This document shows positions 45,306-53,119 of a DNA stretch of 64,000 nt, in pieces. The stretch's first letter is position 1, and the number at the start of each line of letters is the position of its first letter. Below the pieces are notes generated by a model. That model was not told the DNA's origin. It saw only the letters and a program-made list of their open reading frames with translations, and made no database searches. Source of the stretch: Pseudomonadota bacterium (GTDB lineage: Bacteria > Pseudomonadota > Gammaproteobacteria > Xanthomonadales > SZUA-38); assembly GCA_039033415.1 (NCBI GenBank), contig JBCCCR010000031.1, positions 22,363 to 86,362 of the forward strand. Direction: 5' to 3'. The translations under genes were made by a program, and so were the position numbers.

Positions 45306-46139
45306 GTCAGCGCGGGCCAGCTCGAGCGAGGCCAGCTGGTTGATGATACTGCGAAGCTCCGCGGGGTCGATCGATGGATCTGAGGTCCACCGTGTGAGGT
45401 TCCGCCACTGGGCTACCTGCGCCGGCGCCAGCTGATAATAGTCGGCGATCTGCTGCTCCAGATCCGGCTGTGATCGCGCCTGCGACACCGCCTGGTAATA
45501 GGTTTCCACCAGCGCCCGCACGAGCTCTGGCCGGGATTCCAGCAGCCTTTGGGAGGCGCACAGGCAGAACGGTGGCCATGGTGTCGGACAGGTGTCCAGG
45601 CGACGCATGTGTCCGGCGTCGACGCTGGGCTGGGTCGTGAACTGTTCCCACATAAACAGATCGGCGCGGCCCTCCGAGAAGGCTTTGGCGGCACCGGGAA
45701 GATTGTTCACCACCACAAACGAGTGACCGCCCCAGCGTTCTTCCAACGATCGCTGCTGCATCAGCACGTGGGCCATCAGGTGCGAGCCTGAGCCGAAGCG
45801 GCTGATGGCAATGCGAGGGTCGATGAGAGCAGCCAGCTCTTCGGCAGGTTCGTTGGGCGGTACGTGGACACCCCAGATCAGGGGGGTACTGACCGTCCAG
45901 CCGAGGATGCTCAGCTCGGCGCCGCCGCTGATGGCCGCCACGGCACCTTCGCTTAGGAGCACCGCCAGATCGAGCGAATCATCTGTGAGGTCGGCCACCA
46001 TGGCGCCGGTGCCGGTGGAATAGTCCTGCCACCGCAGGTCGATCCCGGCTTCGGCAAACATTCCCAGGCGTCGACCCAGGTGCCATGGAAAATTGAAGTG
46101 TTCGGGTACACCGCCGATCCGGAGCGTTTCACCCGTCAT
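45279..46139 (-). CDS. NMT1/SsuA-like periplasmic-binding-fold protein without signal peptide
   Basis: 286 residues. Fold of ABC solute-binding proteins of the NMT1/THI5 type: ETLRIGGVPEHFNFPWHLGR, FAEAGIDLRWQDYSTGTGAM and ISRFGSGSHLMAHVLMQQR. It starts MTGETLRIG with no signal peptide or anchor, so it is probably cytosolic, and no ABC permease lies near. It may bind a small ligand in the cytoplasm. ATG overlaps the HD gene stop (46136-46139). Confidence 0.75.
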   Translation of the reverse strand: MTGETLRIGGVPEHFNFPWHLGRRLGMFAEAGIDLRWQDYSTGTGAMVADLTDDSLDLAVLLSEGAVAAISGGAELSILGWTVSTPLIWGVHVPPNEPAEELAALIDPRIAISRFGSGSHLMAHVLMQQRSLEERWGGHSFVVVNNLPGAAKAFSEGRADLFMWEQFTTQPSVDAGHMRRLDTCPTPWPPFCLCASQRLLESRPELVRALVETYYQAVSQARSQPDLEQQIADYYQLAPAQVAQWRNLTRWTSDPSIDPAELRSIINQLASLELARADLTPADCLD

Positions 46140-46792
46140 GCCGGCACTTCCGCAGGACCTGAGTCCGCTCGGATTTCCCGCGCCAGCTCTTCCAGAAAAA
46201 GGCGCATCGCGCGGGTGCGCCGCTTCGCTTCCCGCCGTCCTGCCTCGGTCTGCATCGTATGGCTGAGCTTCAGCAGCTTCTGGTAAAAATGATCGACGCT
46301 GAACTGGCGGTCGTGCGGGCTGCGCTCTTCACAAAACGGATCGTCAGCGCTATAGAGCTCCGATCCGAGCGCCCCGCCGACGGTAAAACAGCGGGCGATG
46401 CCGATCGCCCCGATAGCGTCGAGCCGGTCGGCGTCCTGCACGACCTGCGCCTCCAGCGTTCTGGGTTTGATCGCTGCGGTGAAGCTGTGGGCCTCGATGG
46501 CGTGGGCGATGGCGTCGTGGTCGTGGACCGGCCAATGTAGATCAGCCAGCAGCTCACGCGCCCGGTTCGCGGCCATCGTGGATGCTTCTGCTCGCTGGGG
46601 CGAGTTCTTGGGCAGCGTGATGCAGTCGTGGAGCCAGGCGGCGGGCAAAACCACATCCATGTTGGCGCCTTCGGCGATACCGAGGCGGGTGGCATTGGCC
46701 ACAACTCGTTCGATGTGCTGCAGGTCGTGGGCCGGGTCGGTTGCGGTCAGCTCGCTGACGAGCTGACGAAATGGACGACTGTCAAAGGTCAC
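46136..46792 (-). CDS. HD-domain phosphohydrolase
   Basis: 218 residues. HD metal motifs: HDLQHIERV near residue 22, AAWLHDC near 52, and D in VVQDADRLDAIGAIGIAR near 120. This is the YedJ-like group of predicted metal-dependent phosphohydrolases. Upstream partner of the solute-binding-like gene, with a 4-base ATGA overlap. Confidence 0.87.
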   Translation of the reverse strand: MTFDSRPFRQLVSELTATDPAHDLQHIERVVANATRLGIAEGANMDVVLPAAWLHDCITLPKNSPQRAEASTMAANRARELLADLHWPVHDHDAIAHAIEAHSFTAAIKPRTLEAQVVQDADRLDAIGAIGIARCFTVGGALGSELYSADDPFCEERSPHDRQFSVDHFYQKLLKLSHTMQTEAGRREAKRRTRAMRLFLEELAREIRADSGPAEVPA

Positions 46793-46897
46793 AGTTTTGA
46801 AAGTTTTTCGCGTTGCTGTAAGGAAAGACAGCGCGCTTTATCGCATAATGCGCCCGGACCGCCAAATTTGCCGCCACGCCGTGGCTCGAGTAAGCGT

Positions 46898-47131
46898 ATG
46901 AAACGATCCGGTTTAACGACATTGATCCTGCTGCTAACGCTGGCGGGCGTTGGTGCTGCGCAGGCTGCAGGCGACAGCATATTTATCTTTGATCTCAAGA
47001 AAGCTGATAAAGATCAATTAGATAAGTCAGATAACTCGAAAGCGCCTGATGACGCGGAAGACGACGATGCGCCGAAGACTGAGTCGCCCGACGCCGAGGA
47101 CAACCCCAAATCCAAAGACCGTCCGACCTGA
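46898..47131 (+). CDS. small exported acidic protein
   Basis: 77 residues: a clear signal peptide (LTTLILLLTLAGVGAAQAA), then a mature part that is almost all Asp, Glu, Lys and Ser (DDAEDDDAPKTESPDAEDNP). No cysteines and no known domain. Such low-complexity exported peptides may bind metals or be disordered. ATG 46898 is chosen because the frame from 46628 lacks homology and starts inside the HD gene's antisense. Confidence 0.65.
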   Translation: MKRSGLTTLILLLTLAGVGAAQAAGDSIFIFDLKKADKDQLDKSDNSKAPDDAEDDDAPKTESPDAEDNPKSKDRPT

Positions 47132-47146
47132 GGTCGAGGCCCGCCG

Positions 47147-47170
47147 GGCCGGCGTAGCCCGGCCACTTTT
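47147..47170 (+). terminator. intrinsic terminator after the acidic protein gene
   Basis: GGCCGG (47147-47152) and CCGGCC (47159-47164) form a 6-bp GC stem with a 6-base loop; ACTTTT follows. It lies 16 bases after the stop codon. Confidence 0.5.
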
Positions 47171-47174
47171 GCGC

Positions 47175-48074
47175 TCAGCCGCTGAGATCTGCCTCAGTTT
47201 CCCGAACCTGCTGTTCCAGCTGTTCGATCAGCGCCGGCGTCCAGTCGACATCGGGCCAAATGGTCATAAAACGACTGACCGCAGGGACGGTGTTAAGCGA
47301 TGGCGGCACAAAAGTGGTTTCGACCGACTTCTTCAGCAGCAGGTCGGCAACCAGCATCAGATCGGTGTATGACTTCTTCTCGTCGCTGACGTAGTGCCAC
47401 TGCCGGTAGTTCCGAACCGCGTCAATCAGCCACTCGTCAAAGCCCCAGTTGGTGAGCATCATTACGCCGACCTGCCGGCCGTATTGCTCCAGAACTTCGT
47501 TGATCATCTGCGGGCTTTCGTTCAGGTTCACCCGCTCCGCTACCGCGCGGATCAGGGGCAGGGCGCCGATGTTGGACAGCAGTCCCGCGAGCAGCGCGCG
47601 GTCGGCGTTCTGGCGCGTGACTTCGCGGGAGATCACCGCACAGGTTGCGCCGAGCCGGGCAGAGCGCACCCAGACCTCTCGCAACGCGTCGCGCAGCGCC
47701 GGCGAGCGGCTTCGAAACAACTGACGCAGGCAGTAGGTGGTGACGACGTTGACCAGGCTGCCGGTGCCCATCCGATTGATTGCGCTGGCCAGATCGCCGG
47801 CCTTGTGGCGCGCGGCAAAAGCGGGGCTGTTGGCGAGTTTCAAGAGATATGACGCAACGCCGGGATCCGTCTGAATGATTCGCGAGATCGTTTCGAAACC
47901 CGAATTCGGGTCGCTGACGGCCGATCGCAGCTGCAGCGCCAGGTGCGGCAGACTGGGCAGGGGCACCTTGCCGGTCTGAATTTCGTGGAAAATCTGGCTG
48001 TAGAACCCCGCCGTACTGTTCCGGGGCTTTGAAAGAGGGCTCTGCGGCGCGCTGCGATGAGTGGTGGCTGTCAC
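47175..48074 (-). CDS. HDOD domain protein
   Basis: 299 residues. HDOD domain from about residue 40: LPSLPHLALQLRSAVSDPNS and a GDLASAINRMGTGSLVNVV element. HDOD proteins sense or relay signals but lack the HD catalytic metal ligands. A preceding N-terminal 30 residues are low-complexity. Probably a signalling output protein; partner unknown. Confidence 0.85.
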   Translation of the reverse strand: MTATTHRSAPQSPLSKPRNSTAGFYSQIFHEIQTGKVPLPSLPHLALQLRSAVSDPNSGFETISRIIQTDPGVASYLLKLANSPAFAARHKAGDLASAINRMGTGSLVNVVTTYCLRQLFRSRSPALRDALREVWVRSARLGATCAVISREVTRQNADRALLAGLLSNIGALPLIRAVAERVNLNESPQMINEVLEQYGRQVGVMMLTNWGFDEWLIDAVRNYRQWHYVSDEKKSYTDLMLVADLLLKKSVETTFVPPSLNTVPAVSRFMTIWPDVDWTPALIEQLEQQVRETEADLSG

Positions 48075-48186
48075 TGGGCTCTGCCTGGTTGCGAAAACAC
48101 TCTTAGTGTTATCGGCGGCTAAGCCCAGGGGTTTAGCGGAACGGAGTCCGGGGTTGGGGCGGAGAAAACAGGTAGCAAAAGACCTG

Positions 48187-48209
48187 GCTGCCCGCCGAGA
48201 GCGGGCAGC
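48187..48209 (-). terminator. second hairpin downstream of the cold-shock gene
   Basis: GCTGCCCGC (48187-48195) and GCGGGCAGC (48201-48209), a perfect 9-bp stem with loop CGAGA. On the minus strand TCTTTT follows closely. Tandem with the terminator at 48232-48268. Confidence 0.6.
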
Positions 48210-48231
48210 GGAGAGAGCCTACAAGAAACCG

Positions 48232-48268
48232 CGGCTGCCGGGCGGTTAGCGAAAACGCCCGGCAGCCG
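48232..48268 (-). terminator. intrinsic terminator of the cold-shock gene
   Basis: CGGCTGCCGGGCG (48232-48244) and CGCCCGGCAGCCG (48256-48268) pair over 13 bp around an 11-base loop; the minus strand continues CGGTTTCTTGT. It sits 9 bases after the csp stop. Confidence 0.8.
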
Positions 48269-48277
48269 ATGCAGACT

Positions 48278-48484
48278 TCAGACTGCGACGACCTCGTCAG
48301 CCTGCGGGCCTTTTTGGCCCTGAACCACATTAAACTCTACGCGCTGGTTTTCGTGCAGCGTGCGCCGGCCAGTGCCAACGATCGCACGGTAGTGAACGAA
48401 TACATCGGGACCACTTTCACGGCTGATAAAGCCATAACCTTTTTCGTCGTTGAACCACTTGACGGTTCCGGTTTCCTTAGACAT
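48278..48484 (-). CDS. cold-shock protein (CspA family)
   Basis: 68 residues, one cold-shock domain with both RNP motifs: KGYGFISRE and DVFVHYRAI. It binds single-stranded RNA/DNA and acts as RNA chaperone. Which CspA paralogue cannot be told. Its upstream region is a leader of about 120 bases with a hairpin near the start codon. Confidence 0.95.
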   Translation of the reverse strand: MSKETGTVKWFNDEKGYGFISRESGPDVFVHYRAIVGTGRRTLHENQRVEFNVVQGQKGPQADEVVAV

Positions 48485-48506
48485 TTACAAAAAACTCTTG
48501 GTGAAT

Positions 48507-48529
48507 AAAAAATGCCACCTCACGGGTGG
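48507..48529 (-). promoter_or_regulatory. hairpin plus T-run in the cold-shock gene leader (attenuator candidate)
   Basis: CCACC (48515-48519) and GGTGG (48525-48529) form a 5-bp stem; on the minus strand it is followed by CATTTTTT (T-run opposite 48507-48512), 22 bases before the ATG. It has terminator-like form inside the leader. Cold-shock leaders are known for structure-dependent control, but this hairpin is short. Confidence 0.4.
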
Positions 48530-48610
48530 ATGGTGCTGATCGTAAAACCGGTGAATCGGGCGGCAGATAGTGGTTGTCGCAATTCGGTCGATCTTATGAA
48601 CGGCCGTTTC

Positions 48611-48639
48611 ATTGTAAGCAACCGAATCAGGGGGTTCCA
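48611..48639 (-). promoter_or_regulatory. candidate promoter of the cold-shock gene
   Basis: On the minus strand TGGAAC (48639-48634), a 17-base spacer, then TACAAT (48616-48611). A start near 48604 gives a leader of about 120 bases, typical of cold-shock mRNAs. The -35 is weak. Confidence 0.45.
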
Positions 48640-48708
48640 GTGATTATTGCCCTATGGCTCATCGAACGCAGCGGCGGGTGTCCGCAGTAACTTGAGCCTC
48701 CCAGAGCG

Positions 48709-49251
48709 TCATCCCAGGTCTTGGTTAGCCTGAACGGTCACCTGTAGGTCCGCCGCCAGCCCCTCGAGTTCACCGATCAGCTGCTCACCATCCAGACCAT
48801 CTGGTAGCCGCAGCTGGGCAGCGGCCCGAAAGAGCGGTGCGCCCGACATGGAGCCAGCCTCGCGGTGGGTATCCAGCCGTTCCACGTTGACGCCATGTTC
48901 GGCCAACGACTCACTGAGCTGGCTGACAATCCCGGGCCGGTCGCTGCCCAGAAGCTCGAGGTGATACAGCGTGCCGCCCGCCTCGGGACGGGGCGTAGCG
49001 CCGGTGCAGCGGGCGTCGATACCCTGGGTCTCCAGGGCTTTCAGGCCGTCGCAGAGGCTCGCCTCAAGACTCTCGGGGATCGATACGAGCACAACGCCAG
49101 CAAAATGCCCCGCCAGCCGGGCGAGTGAGGCATCAAGCCAGTTGCCGTCATGTTGACTGATGACCTGAGCCAGCTGATCGATGACGCCGGGCCGGTCACT
49201 GGCAGTCAGGGTGATGACCATCTGATGGGAACGCGTCATGTTGCGGGTCAC
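48709..49251 (-). CDS. gcvR: ACT-domain regulator, GcvR-like
   Basis: 180 residues with two ACT domains, the first starting MVITLTASDRPGVIDQLAQV and the second LYHLELLGSDRPGIVSQLSE. This matches GcvR, a glycine-sensing regulator of the glycine cleavage genes via GcvA. No gcv genes are in the window. Starts at 49251 (GTG), 49239 or 49221 are all possible; the last fits ACT-domain homology best. Confidence 0.82.
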   Translation of the reverse strand: MTRNMTRSHQMVITLTASDRPGVIDQLAQVISQHDGNWLDASLARLAGHFAGVVLVSIPESLEASLCDGLKALETQGIDARCTGATPRPEAGGTLYHLELLGSDRPGIVSQLSESLAEHGVNVERLDTHREAGSMSGAPLFRAAAQLRLPDGLDGEQLIGELEGLAADLQVTVQANQDLG

Positions 49252-49284
49252 TACGGTAAAAAGCGGTCAAGAAGTGTAGCGCGG

Positions 49285-49339
49285 CGGCGCCCCTGGACCC
49301 AGCGTTTCGGTGCGCTGGGTTTCAGGGGTGTGGGCGCCG
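49285..49339. repeat. long imperfect inverted repeat between gcvR-like and psp genes
   Basis: ACCCAGCG (49297-49304) pairs with CGCTGGGT (49313-49320); outside it CCCCTG (49290-49295) pairs with CAGGGG (49323-49328), then CGGCG (49285-49289) with CGCCG (49335-49339), separated by small bulges. It spans 55 bases near the end of the pspABC operon. No T-run follows on either strand. Confidence 0.6.
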
Positions 49340-49353
49340 GCTCTTGAGGAGGG

Positions 49354-49785
49354 CTAGATCGAACGCAGTTTGGAGGGTGCTCTGAGATCTTCGTCGATGT
49401 TGAACTCCGGCGAGGTGACGTATGCCTCTAGTCGACGCAGCCGGTACTCAAGATTCCGCATGCGGTGGCGCAGTTCACCGAAGGTTGCTGACGGCGCCAG
49501 GTGCACGGAGCGAACAAACGCCTGCTCTTCTGCATCTTCGTAGAGCGTCTCCGGCTCCATGGGGATTCGCAGAGTGGCCACAATGTAGCTGAGCACCATA
49601 AGCGGCAGCAGTGGCGACAGCATCGGCAGCACGGCGAGGAGTCGCACCCAAAACACCGGCACGCCGAGATGATTGGCGATACCGGCACAGATACCGGCGA
49701 TCCAGCGCCGGCTTGGGTCGCGGTAGAGGCGGCGCGAAGGACCGCCGGGGCGATGACTCTGACGGCGTGTTCGACGGCGCCTCAC
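49354..49785 (-). CDS. pspC: PspC domain protein
   Basis: 143 residues. The PspC domain (RRLYRDPSRRWIAGICAGIA, then FWVRLLAVLPMLSPLLPLMV membrane segment) is complete; the C-terminus is a coiled-coil-like segment (HRMRNLEYRLRRLEAYVTS). It senses membrane stress and recruits PspA with PspB. ATG overlaps pspB by 4 bases (49782-49785). Confidence 0.9.
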   Translation of the reverse strand: MRRRRTRRQSHRPGGPSRRLYRDPSRRWIAGICAGIANHLGVPVFWVRLLAVLPMLSPLLPLMVLSYIVATLRIPMEPETLYEDAEEQAFVRSVHLAPSATFGELRHRMRNLEYRLRRLEAYVTSPEFNIDEDLRAPSKLRSI

Positions 49786-50003
49786 GAATGAACGCCTCGC
49801 CAGCCCGGTGACTGGTCATCCAAGATCCTTTCGAGCGTGTGGATACGGTCTTCCATCTTCTTTGCGCTGTCCCAGATTTCCGACATCATGCTTTCGTCTT
49901 CCGGGGTCAGGCCTTTGGAAGAGCGGGCTTTGCTGACGTAGTGGCTGATGATCCAGATCGGGGCCACGACCGTCAGAAATAGAATCGCTAGCGTTTCTCC
50001 CAT
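49782..50003 (-). CDS. pspB: PspB, phage shock protein B
   Basis: 73 residues. N-terminal helix (LAILFLTVVAPIWIISHYVS) and a cytoplasmic coil (WDSAKKMEDRIHTLERILD), the PspB pattern. It is the membrane partner of PspC that activates the Psp response. It follows pspA by 6 bases. Confidence 0.92.
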   Translation of the reverse strand: MGETLAILFLTVVAPIWIISHYVSKARSSKGLTPEDESMMSEIWDSAKKMEDRIHTLERILDDQSPGWRGVHS

Positions 50004-50009
50004 CTCGGT

Positions 50010-50702
50010 TTACTCCTTGTCCGCTTTTTTCGCCTTGGAATCTGCACCCGACACCTTGGCCTTCAGCGCGTCGAGCTCACGATTGATGTCGTCACCGCGC
50101 TCGAGCTCCATGATTTCGTCGGAGAGCGTCTTGTTGCGGCCCATGTCCAGCGCCTCAGCCTCCGACTCCACGCGATCGATCTTTCGCTCGGCGTGTTCGA
50201 ACCGATGCAGCACCTCGTCGATGCGTGAATCGTGAATTTGGCTGCGGGCCTTGAGCTGCGTCTGTGCCGCCTTGTGGCGCATGGTGAGTGCACGCTGGCG
50301 GTCCTTGGCGTCACCGAGCTTGGCCTGGAGCTTGCTGATGTCTTCGTTGAGTTTCTGGAGGTGTTCATTGACTGCGTCCAAGTCTTTCTGCAGCGCTTCA
50401 GCGCGTCCCGCGACCCGCGACTTTTCCACCAGTGCGGCTTTTGCCAGGTCCTCACGACCGCGCGAGAGCGCAAGCTCAGCCTTCTGCTCCCAGTCCAGCG
50501 ACTCCTGGTCCAGATAGGTCAGCGCGCGGGTCCGCTCTTTTTTGTCGGCGATCGCCTTGGCGGCGGCTGAGCGGACCTCCACGAGGGTGTCCTCCATCTC
50601 CTGGATCATGAGCCGGACAATTTTTTCCGGATCTTCGGCCTTATCCAGCACCGCGTTGATGTTGGCGTTGATGATATCTGTCAGTCGGGTAAAGATGCCC
50701 AC
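50010..50702 (-). CDS. pspA: PspA/IM30 family phage shock protein A
   Basis: 230 residues, almost all long alpha-helix with heptads (DKAEDPEKIVRLMIQEMEDT N-terminus; LNEDISKLQAKLGDAKDRQR centre). It forms membrane-binding rods that stabilise the inner membrane and in enterobacteria inhibits PspF. Head of the pspABC operon, behind a sigma-54-type promoter. No pspF, pspD or pspE is nearby. Confidence 0.95.
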   Translation of the reverse strand: MGIFTRLTDIINANINAVLDKAEDPEKIVRLMIQEMEDTLVEVRSAAAKAIADKKERTRALTYLDQESLDWEQKAELALSRGREDLAKAALVEKSRVAGRAEALQKDLDAVNEHLQKLNEDISKLQAKLGDAKDRQRALTMRHKAAQTQLKARSQIHDSRIDEVLHRFEHAERKIDRVESEAEALDMGRNKTLSDEIMELERGDDINRELDALKAKVSGADSKAKKADKE

Positions 50703-50741
50703 GTGCTGATCACTCCGGTTATTACAGTCGGTCAGGATCTA

Positions 50742-50759
50742 TACAGGTTTTGTGCCAAA
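50742..50759 (-). promoter_or_regulatory. sigma-54-type promoter of pspABC
   Basis: On the minus strand the -24 element is TTTGGCACAAA (TGGCAC opposite 50752-50757, GG exactly as in the consensus). Ten bases after GG the -12 element reads GT where GC is usual (CTGTA opposite 50742-50746). The expected start is near 50731, about 29 bases before the ATG. In E. coli pspA is controlled by sigma-54 and PspF, which supports the call. Confidence 0.6.
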
Positions 50760-50934
50760 TTTGACGTTTTGCTCTAAGCGTCTAAATTTACAGGGAAAAT
50801 CACGTAATCTACCGCGGCCGCGGGAGGGAACCTGTGGGTCCATCTGTGGTCTGTTTAGCTAACAGTTGGGGTATTACCCCGATTCTACAGCGTCAGCGTT
50901 GCGGCAGACGGGTTGAGCACCTCCACAGGGTGCT

Positions 50935-50962
50935 TTGAAGGGCAGGCCGGGTTCAGTAGAAT
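50935..50962 (+). promoter_or_regulatory. sigma-70 promoter candidate of the FKBP gene
   Basis: TTGAAG (50935-50940), 16 bases, TAGAAT (50957-50962; five of six to the consensus). A start near 50969 gives a leader of about 80 bases before ATG 51051. Confidence 0.5.
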
Positions 50963-51050
50963 GTCGCTCCTTTCAGCGCCTGTCCAAGCAGCAGGCTGAC
51001 ATTTTTGCTTGTCGGTAGGTCCGGCAAACACAATCGTTCGGAGAATAAAA

Positions 51051-51758
51051 ATGAAGCTAGGTTTCTCAGCGCGGCTGACCGCGCGGCTGGCGCTCGTTTC
51101 AGCAGCAATGTTTGCAATGCCGCTGGCGCTGGCACAGGAAACGCAGCCCATCGATAAAGACAAGATGAGCTATTCCATCGGCTATCAGTTCGGTAGCGAT
51201 CTCAAGCAGCGCAATCTCGATGTCAGCGTCGACACCGTGATCGAGGCGATTCGTACCGCGCTGGACAGCGGCGAGCCGCGGGTCAACGAGCAGGAGATGG
51301 TCACGCTGCTCAAGCGCCTGGAACAAGAGTTCCGCGCTGAACAGCTGGAGAAATTCAAGGCGCTGGCCGATGAAAACAAGGTCAAAAGCGAGGAGTTTTT
51401 GTCCGACAACAAGGGCAAGAAGAACATTGTTGAGATGTCCAGCGGCGTTCAGTATCGCGTGATCGAAGAGGGTGACGGCACCCGCCCAACCATGGAGAGC
51501 GAGGTGATTGTTCACTATCGATCCTCGACCATGTCCGGGCTGGAATACGACAGCTCTTTCGCCCGTGGTGAGCCCGTCAACTTCAAGGTGAACCAGGTGC
51601 TCAAAGGCTGGCAGGAAGTGCTGCCGCTCATGAAGCCCGGCGCCAAGTGGCAGGTGTTTGTGCCGCCGGAGCTCGGCTACGGTGTGCGCGGTCAGCCGCC
51701 GGTGGGCCCGAACGAAGTGTTGGTCTTCGACATCAATCTGGTTGAGGTCAAGAGCTGA
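51051..51758 (+). CDS. FKBP-type peptidyl-prolyl isomerase (FklB/Mip-like), periplasmic
   Basis: 235 residues. Signal peptide (ARLALVSAAMFAMPLALAQ), an N-terminal helical dimerisation domain (about residues 30-115, ending VEMSSGVQYRVIEEGDG) and a C-terminal FKBP domain with LKGWQEVLPLMKPGAKWQVF and PPELGYGVRG. It catalyses prolyl cis-trans isomerisation of exported proteins. Two short genes follow closely. GGAG at 51039 supports ATG 51051; the longer frame from 51009 is not used. Confidence 0.93.
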   Translation: MKLGFSARLTARLALVSAAMFAMPLALAQETQPIDKDKMSYSIGYQFGSDLKQRNLDVSVDTVIEAIRTALDSGEPRVNEQEMVTLLKRLEQEFRAEQLEKFKALADENKVKSEEFLSDNKGKKNIVEMSSGVQYRVIEEGDGTRPTMESEVIVHYRSSTMSGLEYDSSFARGEPVNFKVNQVLKGWQEVLPLMKPGAKWQVFVPPELGYGVRGQPPVGPNEVLVFDINLVEVKS

Positions 51759-51763
51759 TTTTC

Positions 51764-51958
51764 ATGAGCACCGATAAGGTTGACGCCGCCAACGCTGCGG
51801 CGCTGACCAGCCCCTGCGTGGGCATCTGCACGCTCGACGCCCAGTCGATCTGCCTGGGTTGCCAGCGCACCGCCGATGAAATCACCCGCTGGGCCGTGAT
51901 GGAGGCGGCCGAGCGCGACGCGGTTCTGCAGCGGATAGAGGGTCTGGGGGCCGCCTGA
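51764..51958 (+). CDS. DUF1289 domain protein
   Basis: 64 residues. CVGICTLDAQSICLGCQRTA gives the DUF1289 CxxxC...CxxC signature, probably a small metal site. Function unknown; such proteins often stand next to FKBP or Nudix genes. It follows the FKBP gene after 5 bases and precedes the Sel1 gene by 11 bases. Confidence 0.85.
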   Translation: MSTDKVDAANAAALTSPCVGICTLDAQSICLGCQRTADEITRWAVMEAAERDAVLQRIEGLGAA

Positions 51959-51969
51959 CGCGGCGCCGA

Positions 51970-52485
51970 TTGGGGTTGATGCCAGCTGCTGCAGGACCGA
52001 GCTATCCACTACTGCGGGCGATCGCCCGCGTTCGTGCTGCCTTCGGGCACACGCCGTCGATGATCCTGCTGGGCGCAATCTATGAGAGTGGTGCGGTTGC
52101 CGGCCGCGGCATGGATCACGCAAACGACCTATACCTCAAGGCTGCTGAATTGGGCGACCGGCAGGCGATGTGGCATCTGGGCGTTAATCACCTTGCCAGC
52201 AAGGGTGGCAGCACCGACCACGCCAAGGCCCTCCACTGGCTCCACGAGGCGAGCGAGGCAGGTCACGCCATGGCTGGCTGGGCGCTGGGCAAGATGTACC
52301 TGAGCGGCAAGCTGGTCGAACAGGATCGGGAGCGGGGTTTGGACCTGCTCAAACAGTCTGCCGGGAGCGACTGTTCGGAGGCGATCAAAACGCTGGTCGA
52401 AATCTACCGGGAGGGGCGCTACGGCGTTTCACCTGATCCGGAACAGGCGGCCTACTGGGAAAATCCCGACCCGGTGGCGTCCTGA
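51970..52485 (+). CDS. Sel1-repeat protein
   Basis: 171 residues. Three or four Sel1/TPR-like units, e.g. DLYLKAAELGDRQAMWHLGV and ALHWLHEASEAGHAMAGWAL. No signal peptide. Such proteins act as scaffolds. The track start is TTG at 51970; ATG 51979 is an alternative with the same frame. Confidence 0.72.
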   Translation: MGLMPAAAGPSYPLLRAIARVRAAFGHTPSMILLGAIYESGAVAGRGMDHANDLYLKAAELGDRQAMWHLGVNHLASKGGSTDHAKALHWLHEASEAGHAMAGWALGKMYLSGKLVEQDRERGLDLLKQSAGSDCSEAIKTLVEIYREGRYGVSPDPEQAAYWENPDPVAS

Positions 52486-52558
52486 GTCGAGTCATCCGCC
52501 GCTGGACTCAAAAACCCTCACACAGCTGAGCGCAGCGCTAACGTCACTGGATACGCCG

Positions 52559-53119
52559 GTGGATGTTCCGGTGCTCGCTGATGATCACCCATTGACCGCC
52601 CTGGTGAGCCGCCCGCTGGTACCCGCGGCTGTCCTAGTGCCGCTGGTCTATCGGGACGGCTGGCACATTATTTTGACCCAAAGAACCGACAAACTGTCCA
52701 ATCACGCTGGCCAGATCAGCTTTCCGGGCGGTCGGCGCGAGGAGGCCGACGTCTCGTACATCGACACGGCGTTGCGCGAGTCGCAGGAAGAGATCGGACT
52801 TGAGCGGGATCGGGTATCGCTGCTCGGATTCCTCGATGCGATACCGATCATCACCGGTTTCGGCGTTGTGCCGGTGGTCGGGGCAGTCCAGGGGACGCCT
52901 TCGCTGCAGCTCGATCCGGGGGAAGTGGCGGCAGCTTTTGAGGTGCCGCTGGATTTCCTGCTGAATTTGGGAAACTATCGTCTAGAGACCATGCATCGCG
53001 CCGGGCGCTCGGCCCGCATCCACGTGATTCAGTACGAGTCCTGGCGCATCTGGGGAGCTACGGCAGCCATGCTTCACAACCTTGCTGTGCGGGTTCAGAC
53101 CCGGGGAGAGCAACAGTGA
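52559..53119 (+). CDS. Nudix hydrolase, CoA pyrophosphatase-like
   Basis: 186 residues from GTG. Nudix box with GGRREEADVSYIDTALRESQ then EEIGLE, the CoA/coenzyme pyrophosphatase variant. GTG 52559 may be internal: the same frame is open upstream with sequence LTQLSAALTSLD, which resembles the family N-terminal helix, but lacks ATG, GTG or TTG there (only CTG at 52502, 52526 and 52547). It overlaps the sulfurtransferase gene by 4 bases (53116-53119). Confidence 0.83.
   Translation: MDVPVLADDHPLTALVSRPLVPAAVLVPLVYRDGWHIILTQRTDKLSNHAGQISFPGGRREEADVSYIDTALRESQEEIGLERDRVSLLGFLDAIPIITGFGVVPVVGAVQGTPSLQLDPGEVAAAFEVPLDFLLNLGNYRLETMHRAGRSARIHVIQYESWRIWGATAAMLHNLAVRVQTRGEQQ

Larger units (their letters stand above)
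50703..51050. other. intergenic region between divergent pspA and FKBP genes
   Basis: 348 bases with no convincing gene. It holds the pspA sigma-54 promoter (50742-50759) and the FKBP promoter (50935-50962). No other repeated or palindromic site stands out by eye apart from a weak 6-bp hairpin at 50916-50934. Confidence 0.7.
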
